DNA of 64,000 bases from Cristatella mucedo (taxonomy: Eukaryota > Bryozoa > Phylactolaemata > Cristatellidae): NCBI GenBank assembly GCA_009760855.2, contig WPIO01000021.1, forward strand, positions 3,140,001 to 3,204,000. The letters run 5' to 3'. The stretch's first letter is position 1, and each line of letters starts with the position of its first letter. Positions 25,436 to 37,857 of this stretch are shown one piece after another. The notes beneath the pieces are model-generated. The model did no database searches and was not told the origin of the DNA. It saw only the letters and a list, made by a program, of their open reading frames with translations. The position numbers and the translations under genes are program-made.

Positions 25436-26251
25436 GCTCCGCTACGAGAATTCCGGATGCTGGAACGCGGGCGGCAGCGCGTTTCGGCGCTCGGGCCGTG
25501 CGTCGCTTCGTAGCTCTTTGGACGGGGCGCGGTGGGGGACGCGCGCTTCGTCGGTGCCGGCCCGAGCCGCAGCGGTTCGTGCGGCGGACTCCGCTAGCCA
25601 ACGGTCGCGAGCCCTTCCAAACCGAAGCCCAGCCCAAGGACGGACGCAAGCGAGAACGTCGCTCGGATGAAGCCGCACCTTCTGCCGCCCTGGGCGTCGC
25701 ATCGAGCGCCCGCCATTGGTGGCAGACGGACGAAGCGTGCGCGCAAAGCTGGCGCGGAAGGTGCCGAGCGGCAACAGTCCCGCCTCTGCGCGTGCGTCGG
25801 CGCACTCGTGACGTGCAGTTGCTTTTTACGACTCGTGTTTTCCGCCGACCGAAAGCTCGGTAACCGTGCGCGCCGCCGCAGAGGGAGCGTCGGTCAATAC
25901 TCGTGCACCGAAGGCTAAGGGCTCGACCGTAACGCAGCAACCGGCCACGCGTCCGCCCGCGTCTGCTCGGCTATCCGTCCGGCTTGCGGCGAGTTTAAGG
26001 ACGCATGCAGCTCGTGTGTTGGAGCGGCGCCAGTGGCTGAGCCGGAAAACCGCTCCCCTTTACCGCGGCCTCGACCCGTAGCGAAGCTGCCTCAGCGAAA
26101 GAGTCGGAAGATGCGCTCAACAAGGGCGCGCGCCCGCGCGCGAAATGGCGTTCAAAAATATCGGGTGCCGGAGCTCGCATTCCCGGCCTCAAAATGAACT
26201 CCGTAGCTAGCATGTTTCTCATTTTGCCTTTTTTCGACGCAGCGCAATAAA
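25436..26251 (+). other. Candidate 3' UTR of the receptor gene with AATAAA at 26246-26251
   Basis: GC-rich sequence after the stop codon. The first AATAAA found downstream is at 26246-26251, which would give a 3' UTR of roughly 0.8 kb. Open frames at 25428-25940 (-) and 25498-25863 (+) have no domain. Confidence 0.35.
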
Positions 26252-26494
26252 CGAACAGTCGGCATTACCTTCGCGACACTAGCAAAGGCAAAAAAGGCAG
26301 AGCGGATAGTGTCCCGACCTTTTGCCTGCAGACTGCTACGAGTCGATCTATCGCGTCCTCGCTAATATTGGGCGATAAACGTCTGAGTGGTGTAACTACG
26401 GCCTCTCAGATACTAACGGTCGTCGGACGACCAGTGGCCAAGACTAGCCCTAAAGCCCTAGTTTTTTTGTCTGATGGTCAGGCTTAAACCAACT

Positions 26495-26635
26495 GTACAT
26501 CGTAGCGGTTAAGGTGCTCGCCCCGAGCAAGGTCTGACTGAGGTCGTGGGCTCGAGCCCCGAGGCATATCTGAAGCGCATGAATAGAGATTAGTTCTCTT
26601 TGGGCACTATGTAAATTAATTATATTTTTTTTAGC
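26495..26635 (+). mobile_element. tRNA-derived SINE type 2 with LINE-like tail
   Basis: The head has B box GGCTCGAGCCC and an upstream GCGGTTAAGGTGCTCGCC A-box region. The 3' part, AGAGATTAGTTCTCTTTGGG then CACTATGTAAATTAATTA, resembles the 3' hairpin arm and tail of the CR1/L2-clade LINE in this window (AGAGATTAAGTTCTCTGAGG). Confidence 0.7.
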
Positions 26636-26639
26636 GTAC

Positions 26640-28130
26640 CTGCCCGACTCGCCGGCAGGCCGGATGCAAGTCCGCACAGAGCCGCACGCTCGGCTGAGCC
26701 TCGTTCTGGCAACGTCGCCTCGAGCTCCGGCTGAAAGTAATCTCATCGTCAGCAGAGGGGGGCTGACACGCCATGTTCAGTCTCAGTGCAGCAAAGGCGG
26801 CAGTTGGTGGCCGTTCCGGGGTATGATGGGCTCCTAGCGGCGCCCACCGGCAGCACGTCCTGAAGAGCGCGGTGAACGAACCGCCAGGGCGGGACGACAG
26901 GCTGAGACCCGCGGTCTGAAAGTAGCTGCGGGTCGCGAATCTGTCCGCGGTCAAGCAACGACTGACCCTGACCTGAGCGGGCTGGGCTGCCCAAGTCCGG
27001 CCTTCAGCCAACCTGGCGAACTATCGCAGTTTTGAGATGGCAACTCGCGGCAAGAACGAGCGCCCCATCTCGCCGGGGTCAGTTGAGACCACGAGGACGT
27101 CCGAGCCGGCGAGATGCCACAGAGGAGTTACGCTCAAGGCATCGTCACGCATCCTCCCACAGCGAGGCTGGGCCGACGCCCTGTTTCCAGGGCCGAGTGC
27201 CGCTGGGCGAGTGGCGCTCAGGTACCGCGAACGCTCCTCGTCAGACGAAGGGGCGTGCCGCCCACACTGTCGGCGGCCCGGTCGAGGCGGTGGAGTGCGA
27301 CACGTCGCACGCACACGTCAGAGGAGCACAGCATGCGGCTCAGGCCTGAGCGACTCGGATGATCGCCGAGTTGGTCGCGAAGCGTACGAGACCAAGGCCT
27401 ACTGGTGAGCGCGGTGCAAATGGGAAGTGTGTCGAGCTGAAGTGCGGCAAGCACTCCGAAAGTCTTCTCCGCCGGAAGCAGAGTAGCCTTAGGTCCTGGC
27501 CATGCCCAACAGAGGTAATTGAGCCGTGGCAGAAGAAAGTCGGGGGGGGGGCATCGAGCTTTTGCCAGGGGGCGAGAGAAAGCTTGCCTGCAGTAAGCGA
27601 AGGTCCATATCGAGGTATGAACAGGCCTGCTCAATCTCGGCCCAAGGCCGCCCGAGACCCTGCGGGGCTGGCGATATTCGAGCCGGTCAGCTCCCGGAGA
27701 AGTGTTACGGGCTCTGCGAAGACGTGCGGCGACGTCGTCCTCGGATAAAGGTGAAATCAGGCTGGTGCTCTGCGCCAGTCAAGGTGGGACCGTCCTTTGT
27801 AGGAGGGCGTCCAGGTGGTCGTTATCGCCTGGCCGAGCCTGCGATTCGGCTTCCCAGTAGGAGCGGCAGGTCGCCAGGTCGCTGGAGAACACGGTCGGCG
27901 TAGGTAGAAGGATCTCCGCGGATGGCCTTCGTAAGGTTGGTGACGTACAACCGATGCAGGTGCGAGGCACATCTTGGGTCCCAAGGTCGCGACCCACCTG
28001 GAGCAGGCCTGTCCGGCAGCGATAGAAAGGATGCTCTCGACGGGCGCGGAGGCGCTTCCGCTCAAAGTCCTTGCACACGCCACGGGTGAGCAACAGCCAC
28101 TCTCAACTGAGGAGGAGGACTGAGGCCACA
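26640..28130 (-). pseudogene. Decayed non-LTR reverse transcriptase, different class from the CR1/L2 copies
   Basis: The minus strand at about 27745-27640 reads PLSEDDVAARLRRARNTSPG and then ADRLEYRQPRR. This is the N-terminal RT signature (sxxDVaxrLrrxxxxSPGxDxxxYR) of site-specific, R2/NeSL-like or related non-LTR elements. Upstream (28130-27760) and downstream frames are open only in short shifting pieces, and no YxDD box or endonuclease is recognised. The region is GC-rich. The assignment rests on one motif, so the class is uncertain. Confidence 0.45.
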
Positions 28131-28141
28131 AAAAGGTCAGT

Positions 28142-28319
<178 letters not shown>

Positions 28320-30516
28320 CGCTACAACATACATTATACAAATTCGGTAGCTTTAAAATATTCCAGAGACGCCATAAAATAAAAGCTGGGTTTTTTAATC
28401 GTCATTTTCCTACGTAGGGCACCGGTCAAATTTTTCTACGCACAGGCATTAAGAAATATGTCCCGCCGGCAACATGAAAAATATAGCTCTGGAAAAAATA
28501 TTTATGCAACTCACAGCATAGGACTCTCGAATGGCCGTAGCTTAGCACCTTGACATAGGAGCGAAATGAAATCAATTTTGCGAGCGCGGTACAGCGACAC
28601 CGTAACTGACATCTTTCTCGCACAGCTCTGCGTGCGTTACGAGTGCCAGAAGAAATCGCCGTGTAAGCGAATTCCGGCGGAACTAGCACCGCTAGCGAGT
28701 CGTACAAACACAGTGCCGACACACGAGAGCTTTTTTGCAGAGGATAGAAGAGCATGAGAGCCCAATCAAGAACGCCCAGTCCTCCTTTGGAAAAAGGCCT
28801 CGTGCTTAACGTCTGGCTCCGCAGCACTATTTCGTACGTCTATTGTCTATTCCATAGCGCGAGCGCCGCATCTGCACAGTTGCGACACTGCCGGGCAAAC
28901 GAACAAGTATCGAATGTCACCACTTTCTCTAGCGAAGATTAGGATACACGCGGCCTTAACTATCAGAATGCAGTCGCCGCTATTTCCGGCGGTCGAGGTC
29001 AGAGATCATATTAATGCCTGCCGTTCGTTTCACTGTCTCCATGACGGGCTACTACGTTCGCTAGGAGCTATGAAGGCGCAAGGGCCGAACACCACCGAGA
29101 AAATTAGTCAAGTGATAAAAAATGTATGAAGGATGGCTTTCAAAAATAATTACGGTAGAAATGCACTAGTAGAAATATTGATGAATTCCACATAAAAGAA
29201 AAGCGTTAAAAATGACGGAACTCTTTCCAACTCGGGTGTAAATCGGAAGCGAAATACCTGCGAATAGATTATGCACCAATCGCTTCGTCATATGTGACTT
29301 AGGTCGCAGCTTGTTGAGCTTGTTGATGCGTAATTGCAAGTGTTCGCAGCTTTTTGAGGTATATGCTTGCCCCTTTCAATTCGCTTCCTTTACAGTCAAC
29401 CTTCGTGCCTTGTAAATTCTATAACTTAGCCGATACAGGATTTTGGAAAAAGTTTCCCTTTATAAATCAGCTTCATCGGCTGCAAACCAGCGATGACCGA
29501 CCATTAGTTTACTAACCGTAGCAAGTCATCTAACGATGCTAGCATTCCGCCACGTCGTTCCAGGATGCGCCCAGGACGGGACCGCAGGCAGTGCTCGGAT
29601 ACGCGATAGCGAGTCACAAGTGAGAAATATCTATTAAGCCTTCACCACCTCCTTCGATAGGCAGGGAAGGATAATCGCCTTAGAGAGGGACTGACTTGAG
29701 ATCTCTAGAAGGGGTTTCTTCGCTATCTTAGATGACGGGACCGGAAGGGCTGCTTGTGGAGAGTGTCGCAGGCTTACACGTTCAGTGCGCTGCCGGTCTC
29801 AAGAAGGGGGCGTCTCTCCTCTTTTTCTCTAAGTAGACGGTGCAAATTTTAGAATTGCTGCAGAGCTAACTTTTCTCAAGCACGTATTTACGAAGATAGC
29901 CGTGCTGTGGGGCCTTCATTGCGAGGCTTCTCGCTCCGCAAAATAGCGGGACAGGCATTTCTTTGGAGCGTCGCTAGAGGCTGTCGGGATGCGCGCCTTT
30001 AGCGCAGCGGAGCTTTCAGCTATCGCAAACTGTTTTAAGACGTCAACTAACCGTAAAAGCTAATGGTTAAAACACCGAAAAGACCTCAGATTGCAAGCTT
30101 CAAGATACACCAAACGAAAGCCTCTACGCGTGGATTTCGATGTGACATCCACGAACTTATACCCCGCTTTTGAGATTGAGGTTTAGGCTCCATCCGTTCC
30201 ACAAGTCTGGCTACGCCATGGCTGGAAGTAATTAACTTTCAGCTTCACCTCCCCATAGGTGTCTAAAACGAATTCCCACGGAGGACTTTTGGACACTTTC
30301 TTAGCAGTAATTGCAACTATTTCTCTTCATTTTCGTCTTCATCACCGATACCCGTCACCCAGCGCTGAGCTGTGCTTCAAAGCGCCGCCTACATTACCAA
30401 TTTCAAGAGGTTCAGGGTACGATTGCTTTAGCAATGCAAGTGATAGATAGCCTATGAACGCATTCAGCTTCAGTCCAACCTCTTAACGTAACTGAAATGG
30501 TCACAACTATTATACA
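28320..30516. other. Intergenic stretch with no supported gene
   Basis: Short frames only (for example 28426-28827 on - and 28566-28757 on +), and no domain recognised. It includes one copy of a dispersed repeat (29310-29470). Confidence 0.4.
29310..29470 (+). repeat. Unclassified dispersed repeat, copy 1
   Basis: It shares diverged similarity with 51300-51450. Matching landmarks are a TATGCTTG / TGTGCTTG region, CTTCMTTTACAG, CTTYGTGCCTTGTAAATT and ATAACTYRGCC, in the same order and spacing. There is no coding potential. Confidence 0.6.
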
Positions 30517-30583
30517 GTGCCTAGAAAGAGAGTGAGTTCTCTGAGGGGGCTAGATTACATGTATTATTATTGTTATTATAACT
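30517..30583 (+). mobile_element. CR1/L2-clade LINE, 3' hairpin and tail only
   Basis: GTGCCTAGAAAGAGAGTGAG, then TTCTCTGAGGGGGCT and an ATTATTATTGTTATT tail. It is the shortest insertion of the family seen here. Confidence 0.8.
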
Positions 30584-31089
30584 AGAACATAATCACATTG
30601 ATCAGTGCACACAGCGAAAGCGGGAGCAAACGTTCACGCGCACATCTTTTACACCGACGAGCGTGACCAAGACTTATCTTCGGCATCGTTTCGCAGTTGG
30701 AGTCGTGTCATCCTTACAACCATTTAAACAGTCGCCGGGTGTGTTTGCAACCTACAGCAGGCCTCTTAGTTGAATGCAAATCCGCAGGCAAATATTCAAA
30801 TTTTGTGAACAATCCAAAACAAACAAGTAATTGCAAAATGGAACAAGACGTCTATACATTGTTTTTATGACGCCATGGTTCAGCAAACGGAGTCCGATCG
30901 TAGTCGTGGAACTTGGGCGATATTTAGAGGCGAGTAGGTCACGTCAAAACATTCATCAAAGTCAAATCCCAATGCATACTCGTAAAAGGAGCTGTCTTGG
31001 CACTATATTCATGGAGACAAGAGATTCACCAGGTTGGCCGAAATACGGAGCTTAATGGCCAAAACGTAAAAAGCCCATCGATACAGATA

Positions 31090-34000
31090 TAAAGGCAATC
31101 GTCAGCCCTTAGAGAACTCAATCTCCTTCTAGGCACTTTAAATTTGCTACAAAGGAAGCACAATCGAATTGTTCGCGGTAGCATGCTCAATAAACAACAA
31201 GAATAACATGGTTAGAGGTGACATGCACAGGGTCAGCATGTAGGTGTGGTTAGTGGCAGCATGCATATGTCAGCGCGCATAAGCACATAAAAGACGAATC
31301 ACAGGAGCCCACTAGATGCAGTGATAAATAGGTGCGTTTGTAGTTTCTTTTTAAATACAGACAAATGACGAGCTGTCGTGACGCAGGTCGGGAATGAGTT
31401 CCAGGCTTTGGGAGCTCGCGAACTAAAGGCACGGTCTCCAAAGAATTTGAGAATTGTACGGATACAGGTAAACAGTAGATTCCGAAAAGTCGGTGGTACG
31501 ATGCTTAGCCTGGCGTAGGAGTACATCAAATAGGTAGGCTGGAGCCAAAAATGAAGGGACCTGAAAGTGAGTGACAATACCTTGAAGTCGATGCATTGCT
31601 TGACCGGAAGCCACTGCAGGTCTTCGAGAAGTGGTGTGATGTAGTAACTAAGACGCTCACGACAGACAAGCCAAGCTTTAGTTTTTCACTAGCTGTAGGA
31701 CCTGATTGTACGGGCTGGTAGACCACCAAGCAGTGAGTTACACATGACAAGACGGGATGTCGCAAATGCATAGACCAATTTAGATGTGATATTCCTGTCT
31801 AAACAAGCCCAAATTTCAGCAATGTTATGTAGCTGACAGTGGACAGACTTGACTATAGAGCGAATGTGGTCGTCTGATGAGGTCACTTTGGAGCATGGCA
31901 CCTAGATTTCGTGCAGATTTAACATGAGATATGCTGGAAGAGCCGATTTTGAGCGTTAGCCTTTCTAATTTCTGAATCCCACTTGGTTTTCCTATAACTC
32001 GTAAATTGGTTTTATCATCATTCAATTTAAGAAAATTTGCTGTCCTCCATGTGCAGATGTGCTTGCATACATATAATTGCATACATACATACAACATGAA
32101 ATACATACAATGAATACATGCAACAAGGGAGGTGAAAGAGTTCGACGTGCTGGAGGGCTGGGAGGGATCAAAGCAAAGGTACAGCTGAGTCATCTGCATA
32201 GAAGTGAAAGCCTAGATTGTGCTTGGCAATCACATCGGCAAGAGAGAGAAAGTATAAACGGTGTAAAGAACTGGATCAAGAATGGAGTCCTGAGATACCC
32301 CATAATTCAGGTTTCTCAAATGACCTTTACCCATTCAATCAATACTGTGGAGTCTCCCACTGATGTAAGACCTGAATCTATATATTCCAAAGCGACCTCT
32401 CGTTAGACGACCACATCAGCTCCACAGTCAAATCAGCCTATTTTCAGCTTCATAACATTGCTAAAATTAGGGCTTGTTTAGATAAGGATACCACGTCCAA
32501 GTTGGTCCATGCATTCGTGACATCTCGTCTCGACTTCTGCAACTCACTGCTTACTGGCCTACCAGCATGTGCGATCAGGCGATTGCAGCTGGTGCAAAAC
32601 TCTGCAGCTAGGCTTGTCTGTCGTGAGCGTCGCAGTTGCCACATTACTCCACTTCTCGCCGACCTGCACTGGTTACCAGTCAAGCAACGGATTGACTTCA
32701 AGGTTTTGTCGCTCACTTTTAGGTCTCTTCATTCTGTGGCTCCAGCCTATCTTTCAGATATACTACCCCATCAGGCCAAGCATCGTACCACTCGCTTTTC
32801 GGAATCCAACAGTCTAGAAATACCTCGTACAAACCTTAAATCCTTTGGAGACCGTGCATTTAGCTCGTATGCTCCCACAGCCTGGAACTCCCTCCCGACC
32901 TGCATCAGAACATCCCCTGACCTGACCAGATTTAAAAGAAACTTAAAAACATACCTATTTAGGACAGCATTTAGTGGGTGCCTGTGATTCGTCCTTGGTG
33001 TGCTTATGCGTGCTGACACTGTTCATGCTGCCACTAACCACATTTGCATGCTGACCCAGTGCATGTAACCCCTAACCATGTTATTCATTTTGTTTGTTTT
33101 TCAAGCATGATTTTACTTACTATTCTATTGCGTATCACTTTGCAGCAAATGTAAAGCGCCTAGAAAGAGATTAAGGTCTCTGAGGGCGCTTTATCAAGTG
33201 CAATATTATTATTATTATAACCATAGCAGAGCAGTGCCAGTGATGCTCAGGCGAGATGAGAGGTGGTCAAGAAGGCCTTGGTGACCGATAGTATCAAAAG
33301 CTGCCGAAAGATCGAGCAAACCAAGCAGGAATACTGTACTTATATCTGCATTCCTAACAAGATTGTTGTATACCCGAAGCAGTGCTGACTCTGTGGAGTG
33401 ATTAGCTCTAAAGCCAGACTGGAACTTACTAGCAAGGTTTGAAGTTTTAATATATGAGTTCAGCTGGTCTGCCATGACTCGTTCCAGTGTTTTTTATATG
33501 AATGTTAGAAGGAAGAATGGGCGGAAGGTGTTCAAGCTCTCTCGGTCTAGTGTTGCTTTCTTAAGTAGTGACCTAATTACAGCCGTTTTGAAAGGTGCTG
33601 GGACATGACCTGTGGCTAATGACATACTTACGATTCGGATTCCAGGGGTATTGCCGCCATCTTAGGGATATACTCCCTAATATTGTCTATCTTCTTGACA
33701 AAAAAGCTAGAGAAGCGAGCCGCTAGATCACATAGATCATTTGGTCAGGAGCTAACCAGTTGGAGATGGTTGATCGTCGACATCAGCATTTTGAGATAGT
33801 TCATCTGTGGTTCAACGATGTTTTTACAGAAGCTAGACTTGGCCTTTGCTAGGATCGATTGGCACGATCGACAGTAGTCCTCCTATGCCTGTCGATGTAC
33901 AGTCAGTCCTGATCTTTCGTATGCTTTTTCAAGCTTGCACTTAGCATACATACCTACCTAGTTTAATGTTTGCGGTAAACCATAGGCTACCTGGGCGAGG

Positions 34001-34215
34001 GCGCACAGTGCCCCCGTTAGTCAGGGGTGCAAATTCGTCGAGCATGTCAATTAATGTCGTGTTGTAGCAATCTATCACTGATGACAGGTTGGACCGGGGT
34101 TTGTGCGGCAAAGGTGAAGCAGATATTATCGCATGGGCAGCATCGATGTCAAGGTTCTTGAGGTTTCGAAATTCGCAGATGATTTTAGATGAGGAGGAGG
34201 AGGAGGAGAGCACAC
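31090..34215 (-). mobile_element. Longest CR1/L2-clade LINE copy, with RT domain, split by a nested insertion
   Basis: On the minus strand, 34215-33222 encodes RT N-terminal parts (KTLERVMADQLNSYI, FQSGFRANHSTESALL, LLDLSAAFDTIGHQGLLDHL). After the gap, 32370-31825 continues with SVGDST...LADVIAKHNLGFHFYADD, the RT active-site box. Then FLKLNDDKTNLRVIGKPS follows, and 31900-31250 holds the C-terminal region. The 3' hairpin is at 31103-31140. The insert at 32380-33220 lies between RT blocks. Stops and frameshifts show that the copy is dead. The element's 5' end and endonuclease are not clearly preserved. Confidence 0.85.
32380..33220 (+). mobile_element. Nested CR1/L2-clade LINE copy, opposite strand, with intact C-terminal frame
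   Basis: A plus-strand frame at 32502-32987 (161 codons) is uninterrupted, from [16 protein letters not shown] to FRTAFSGCL. It is followed by the 3' UTR, hairpin (33155-33192) and (ATT)n tail ending near 33220. The 5' end is truncated at '[14 protein letters not shown]'. Its near-identity to copies at 47966 and 61447 suggests recent activity. Confidence 0.9.
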
Positions 34216-34942
34216 ATTGTTGGATGAGATTTGCATTAGGTCAGATAAGGAAGATTTGATAATAACTGATGATGCCAAAATGCAGTTGTATGAGAAAATT
34301 TAGTCGAGTGTGTGACCACTGATGTGAGTAGGGGCCATAAGCCGCGAGAAAAGTGAGTCAGTCTTTGCACAAAATTAAGTGCTGAAGGTGTCAGATAAGT
34401 TATCAACATGAATGTGCATACGTTTAGTTGCTATCGGCTGATTGGTGTATTAGTGACCGCTCTCGTAGTCATCCCCTAGATCTGTTCTCTCGCATCAGCG
34501 TAGGATTGGTAAAATATCACTGCATGGCAGCAAGCGGTGACATAAAAAGCACAGCGATGGGGTGTGATGTAAAAGATTACCTTGCAAAAATCCCACGAGT
34601 GCGATGAGATGAAGCAGGTGGCCCCCTCCCCACTAAAGTCAGGAACCCCATCCGCGCTCATGACAGCGCTCGATCGTAGTGACAAGACATTTTTCTGTAG
34701 GATAACATAGACAACACTTTTGTAACCAAGACTATTTCGCCCTAAATTCTTCCGCGTCCTAGTTATCTCGGCCCCTAGCCACGTTGCTGCATCGGAGCTA
34801 GAGCCAGAGGAACGACTTTTTGTTTCATTCATTATTTATATCACAATTGCCTACATCATAAACAGTGGAAATGAACCATACTATTAGCAGAACTCTGAAA
34901 AAATACTCCAGAGAGAAAGCTGAATCTTCGGTCACTCACTGA
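34216..34942. other. Unassigned sequence beside the long LINE
   Basis: A minus frame of 118 codons (34476-34832) has no recognisable domain. It could be transposon 5' sequence or chance. Confidence 0.3.
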
Positions 34943-35080
34943 TGTAACGATAAGACCCATCACGACGAACAGACCACGTTTATTGGCAACCATCTTATGT
35001 TCGCTCCAGGACCGCACTGTGAGCGAGGCATCTCCTGATTGGTCACGTTGTTGTGGCTCCGCCCGATAGGTCTGTTATCA
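34943..35080 (-). mobile_element. Probable short LTR (solo or 3' LTR) with polypurine tract
   Basis: On the minus strand the 138-bp segment starts TGATAACAG and ends TCGTTACA, the TG...CA form of an LTR. It is preceded by a purine tract GGAGGGAAGA at 35083-35092 and contains AATAAA in GCCAATAAACG. I found no second LTR in the window, and no clear pol upstream (35095-35530), so this rests on end structure alone. Confidence 0.45.
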
Positions 35081-35532
35081 CATCTTCCCTCCAAATAGGA
35101 ACTGTCTCATTTTCAAAGATCTAGCCTTTGGACTGGCTTTACCAGCCTGCCAGACCTTGTTGTCGTTTGACCTTGAGAGGTGCGTTGCCAGGAAACTCCA
35201 GTGAGCCTTCGCCCAAGATTCGAGGGGCATCATGGCAGCCTACTGCAGTAGTAACTATCCGTCGACGTAATGGCACGCTACGCAAAAAATGGGGTGCGCT
35301 GATTAAGGCGGGAATTGACTTAAGCGCATGGCGAGCTAGCTAGTATCTGTAGTTCGTCAGTAGCCCAACGAGGTGTCCAGAATTGGTAGCACTCCAGCAT
35401 TTGGGATGCGAGAGATGGGCGACGGGAACCGTACTATGAGGTGCACTCCATGTCGCACACAACCTTTCAAGGACTACCAAAAGTCACTGCCGAAATCGTA
35501 GACCATGCCCCGAGTCAAAGTGCTGGCTTGGT

Positions 35533-35590
35533 CTAATTTATTTGTATAGCGCCCTAAGAGAACTCAATCCCTAGCCAGGCGCTTCACATA
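35533..35590 (-). mobile_element. CR1/L2-clade LINE 3' hairpin remnant
   Basis: TTGTATAGCGCCCTAAGAGA, then CTCAATCCCTAGCCAGGCGC: the 3' hairpin with substitutions and nothing upstream. Confidence 0.7.
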
Positions 35591-37857
35591 TACCGCGGGG
35601 CTCGAGCCCGAAACCTCGGTTGTCAAAATAAATCCTCAGTGACCTGGGTTCGAGACGGGCACCGTAATCACGGAGTCTAACCAGCGCAGCATGACCCTGT
35701 GCAGGACGCCCGCTTATGGCAATCGCCCTGGGGTTACCGAGCACTACTAGGGTTCACTATAACTGCTGCGCTAGCATTTAAGACGGCTATATCAAATTTG
35801 ATGTGCTTACTGGCCATTTGGCAGAATGCTGTTCTTTTAGAACGCCGAAAATAAGCTTGAGATGGCTCTGGCCTGTTCTAGGAAAATAGCCTTAGCATGT
35901 CTGATGTGGTGAGCGGACGATCGAAGGGGTGCCTGGCGCCATCCGTCTGTTCAGTAGGCTCTACCCCCTACGCCCCTCGAGCTTCTGTTATCATCGCTGT
36001 AGGTCGGTTAGGATCGAACATGTCTGGCATTCTCTTTAGTGCCTGCTCTTCTGCCTCCGGGGGACATCAGGGTAAGCACAAGACGCTATGTTTACTCCAT
36101 TCTTTCTTCTCCGCTGATCTTACATTTCCAGCTTCAATTTAAGTAATAGTTGTTGAGTTCCACTGAGCCCTAGATGAGGGGGTGCAGCCTCGACACAGTC
36201 GGCCCTTCATGTACAGGTAAGGGGGGTCTGGAATTAAGTGCACTTTATTTAAGACGTCGTCAGGGGACGACACTTTCACAGTCATGGCACATTCGTTACC
36301 AATGATCTAGACTATTCACTCTCCTAAGAAAGAACTAGACAAGGGTTAAACTAGTTACAACGTTTGTCACGTCTTGTCAAGATTACCACAACTCCCTTAA
36401 TCCAGGGCTACCAGCCTACGCCCTCAATTGTCTGCACCTAGTGCACAAATGTGCAGATCGGCCGGTGTGCCGTCAACTGCTTAGCTGCAACATCACAGCA
36501 CTTGGGTCCCGAGCTTCACTGGTTGCTGATCATCTGGCATCGAATCGATACCGAGATCCTCTCTCTCTCTCTGTGGCCTATAGACATCTTCGTGCGCTCG
36601 ACCAGCCTAACCAAGCAATTGAAATTAGGTTCTTTTAGGCTGCATACATACATCAAGTCTTACGTGCCAACCTTGCCGAGCTTGTCAGAGAATATTGATT
36701 TCAAAAACAACCCACAATTCGCTAGAGGGCAGCAGTGGCAGTGGCTGGCATCTATTGGCAACTCATCGCAAGATTACTGTGCTGCTGCTTGGTTTGTTGA
36801 GAGAATTGCCATGCTTGGACAGGACCGTGTGCAACTAATAAGTTCAACAGTAATGTAGCCATTAGCAAAGTCTAGTTAACCGTACTGGCTGCATTAGGAC
36901 GCTCCAGCACATGGTCATCAGGCTGCAATTCACTGCAGGGGTTTGCCTTTCAGTCTAAACGTTGACTGTTAGGTCTTAGGCATTGTAATCTGGGATTTCG
37001 TTACCTTAGTTTGCTCTGCTTACCCTTTTTACTACGGTAAGCTTGAAGCTTAAGTAAAATTTGCAGTCATTGGTTTTTTACAGTCCCGTGTTCATCGGAC
37101 GCTAGACCCTTAAATGAGCATCTGCTGACTATTATAATCAATTCGTGCTTACACATAGCTTAAAAAACCTTATCACCCTTTCAGGCTTATTACCATAGTC
37201 GGGTATCGATCGAGGTTGAGGAATTATAAGGCATGGGATCTTGCTACCTCCTTCTCGAGCTTGTTTATGATTAGTTGCTTTTACGTCCACAAAAATATCT
37301 TTTTTGATCAAATGAGCTGCAATAGCTCACGGTGTTTTGCAAACTTCTTCACTTGAAGATGTCCATTTCACGCATGTCTAAATGAAAGCTCATAAAGCTA
37401 ATATTTCGATGTAGGCTCACGGTAACTGATTGTATGGTGTATGGGAAACTCGTGTTCAGCTTCGGAGTAGGGATCATTGTCAAGATGATGCTACATCTGC
37501 TACCTATTGAGTTGCACTACTCTGCACGAGTATCTGGAAGCAAGTTGCCATATGAGGACCTTGGAATGACCCCGGTATTGATCATGACATGGTAACTGTC
37601 TACCAGTCCTACAAGGTTGGCATTGGCAGCTGATCTGAAACTATGATACTTAACGAATTGGCGAACCTGTCGACGCGCTTGATCCGCGTATTAATGCCCT
37701 TTTAAGGACATATTCTTACGTCAAACCAATGCCCCACCATAGCTGCAAGAGCCTACCCGACGAAGATGTGAATCGTTTAAAGCATTTAAATTTCACCTGA
37801 CAAAATTCATTTTGACTTGAATGTCGGTTTAGGCAATCCAAAAGAAGACCTGCATTG
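35591..37857. other. Mostly unassigned sequence
   Basis: 35600-35690 has tRNA-like GGGTTCGAGAC sequence that may be a SINE fragment. 36440-36620 (+) weakly resembles a LINE C-terminal segment (HLGPELHWLLIIWHRIDTEI...). The remainder to 37857 shows no supported feature. Confidence 0.35.
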
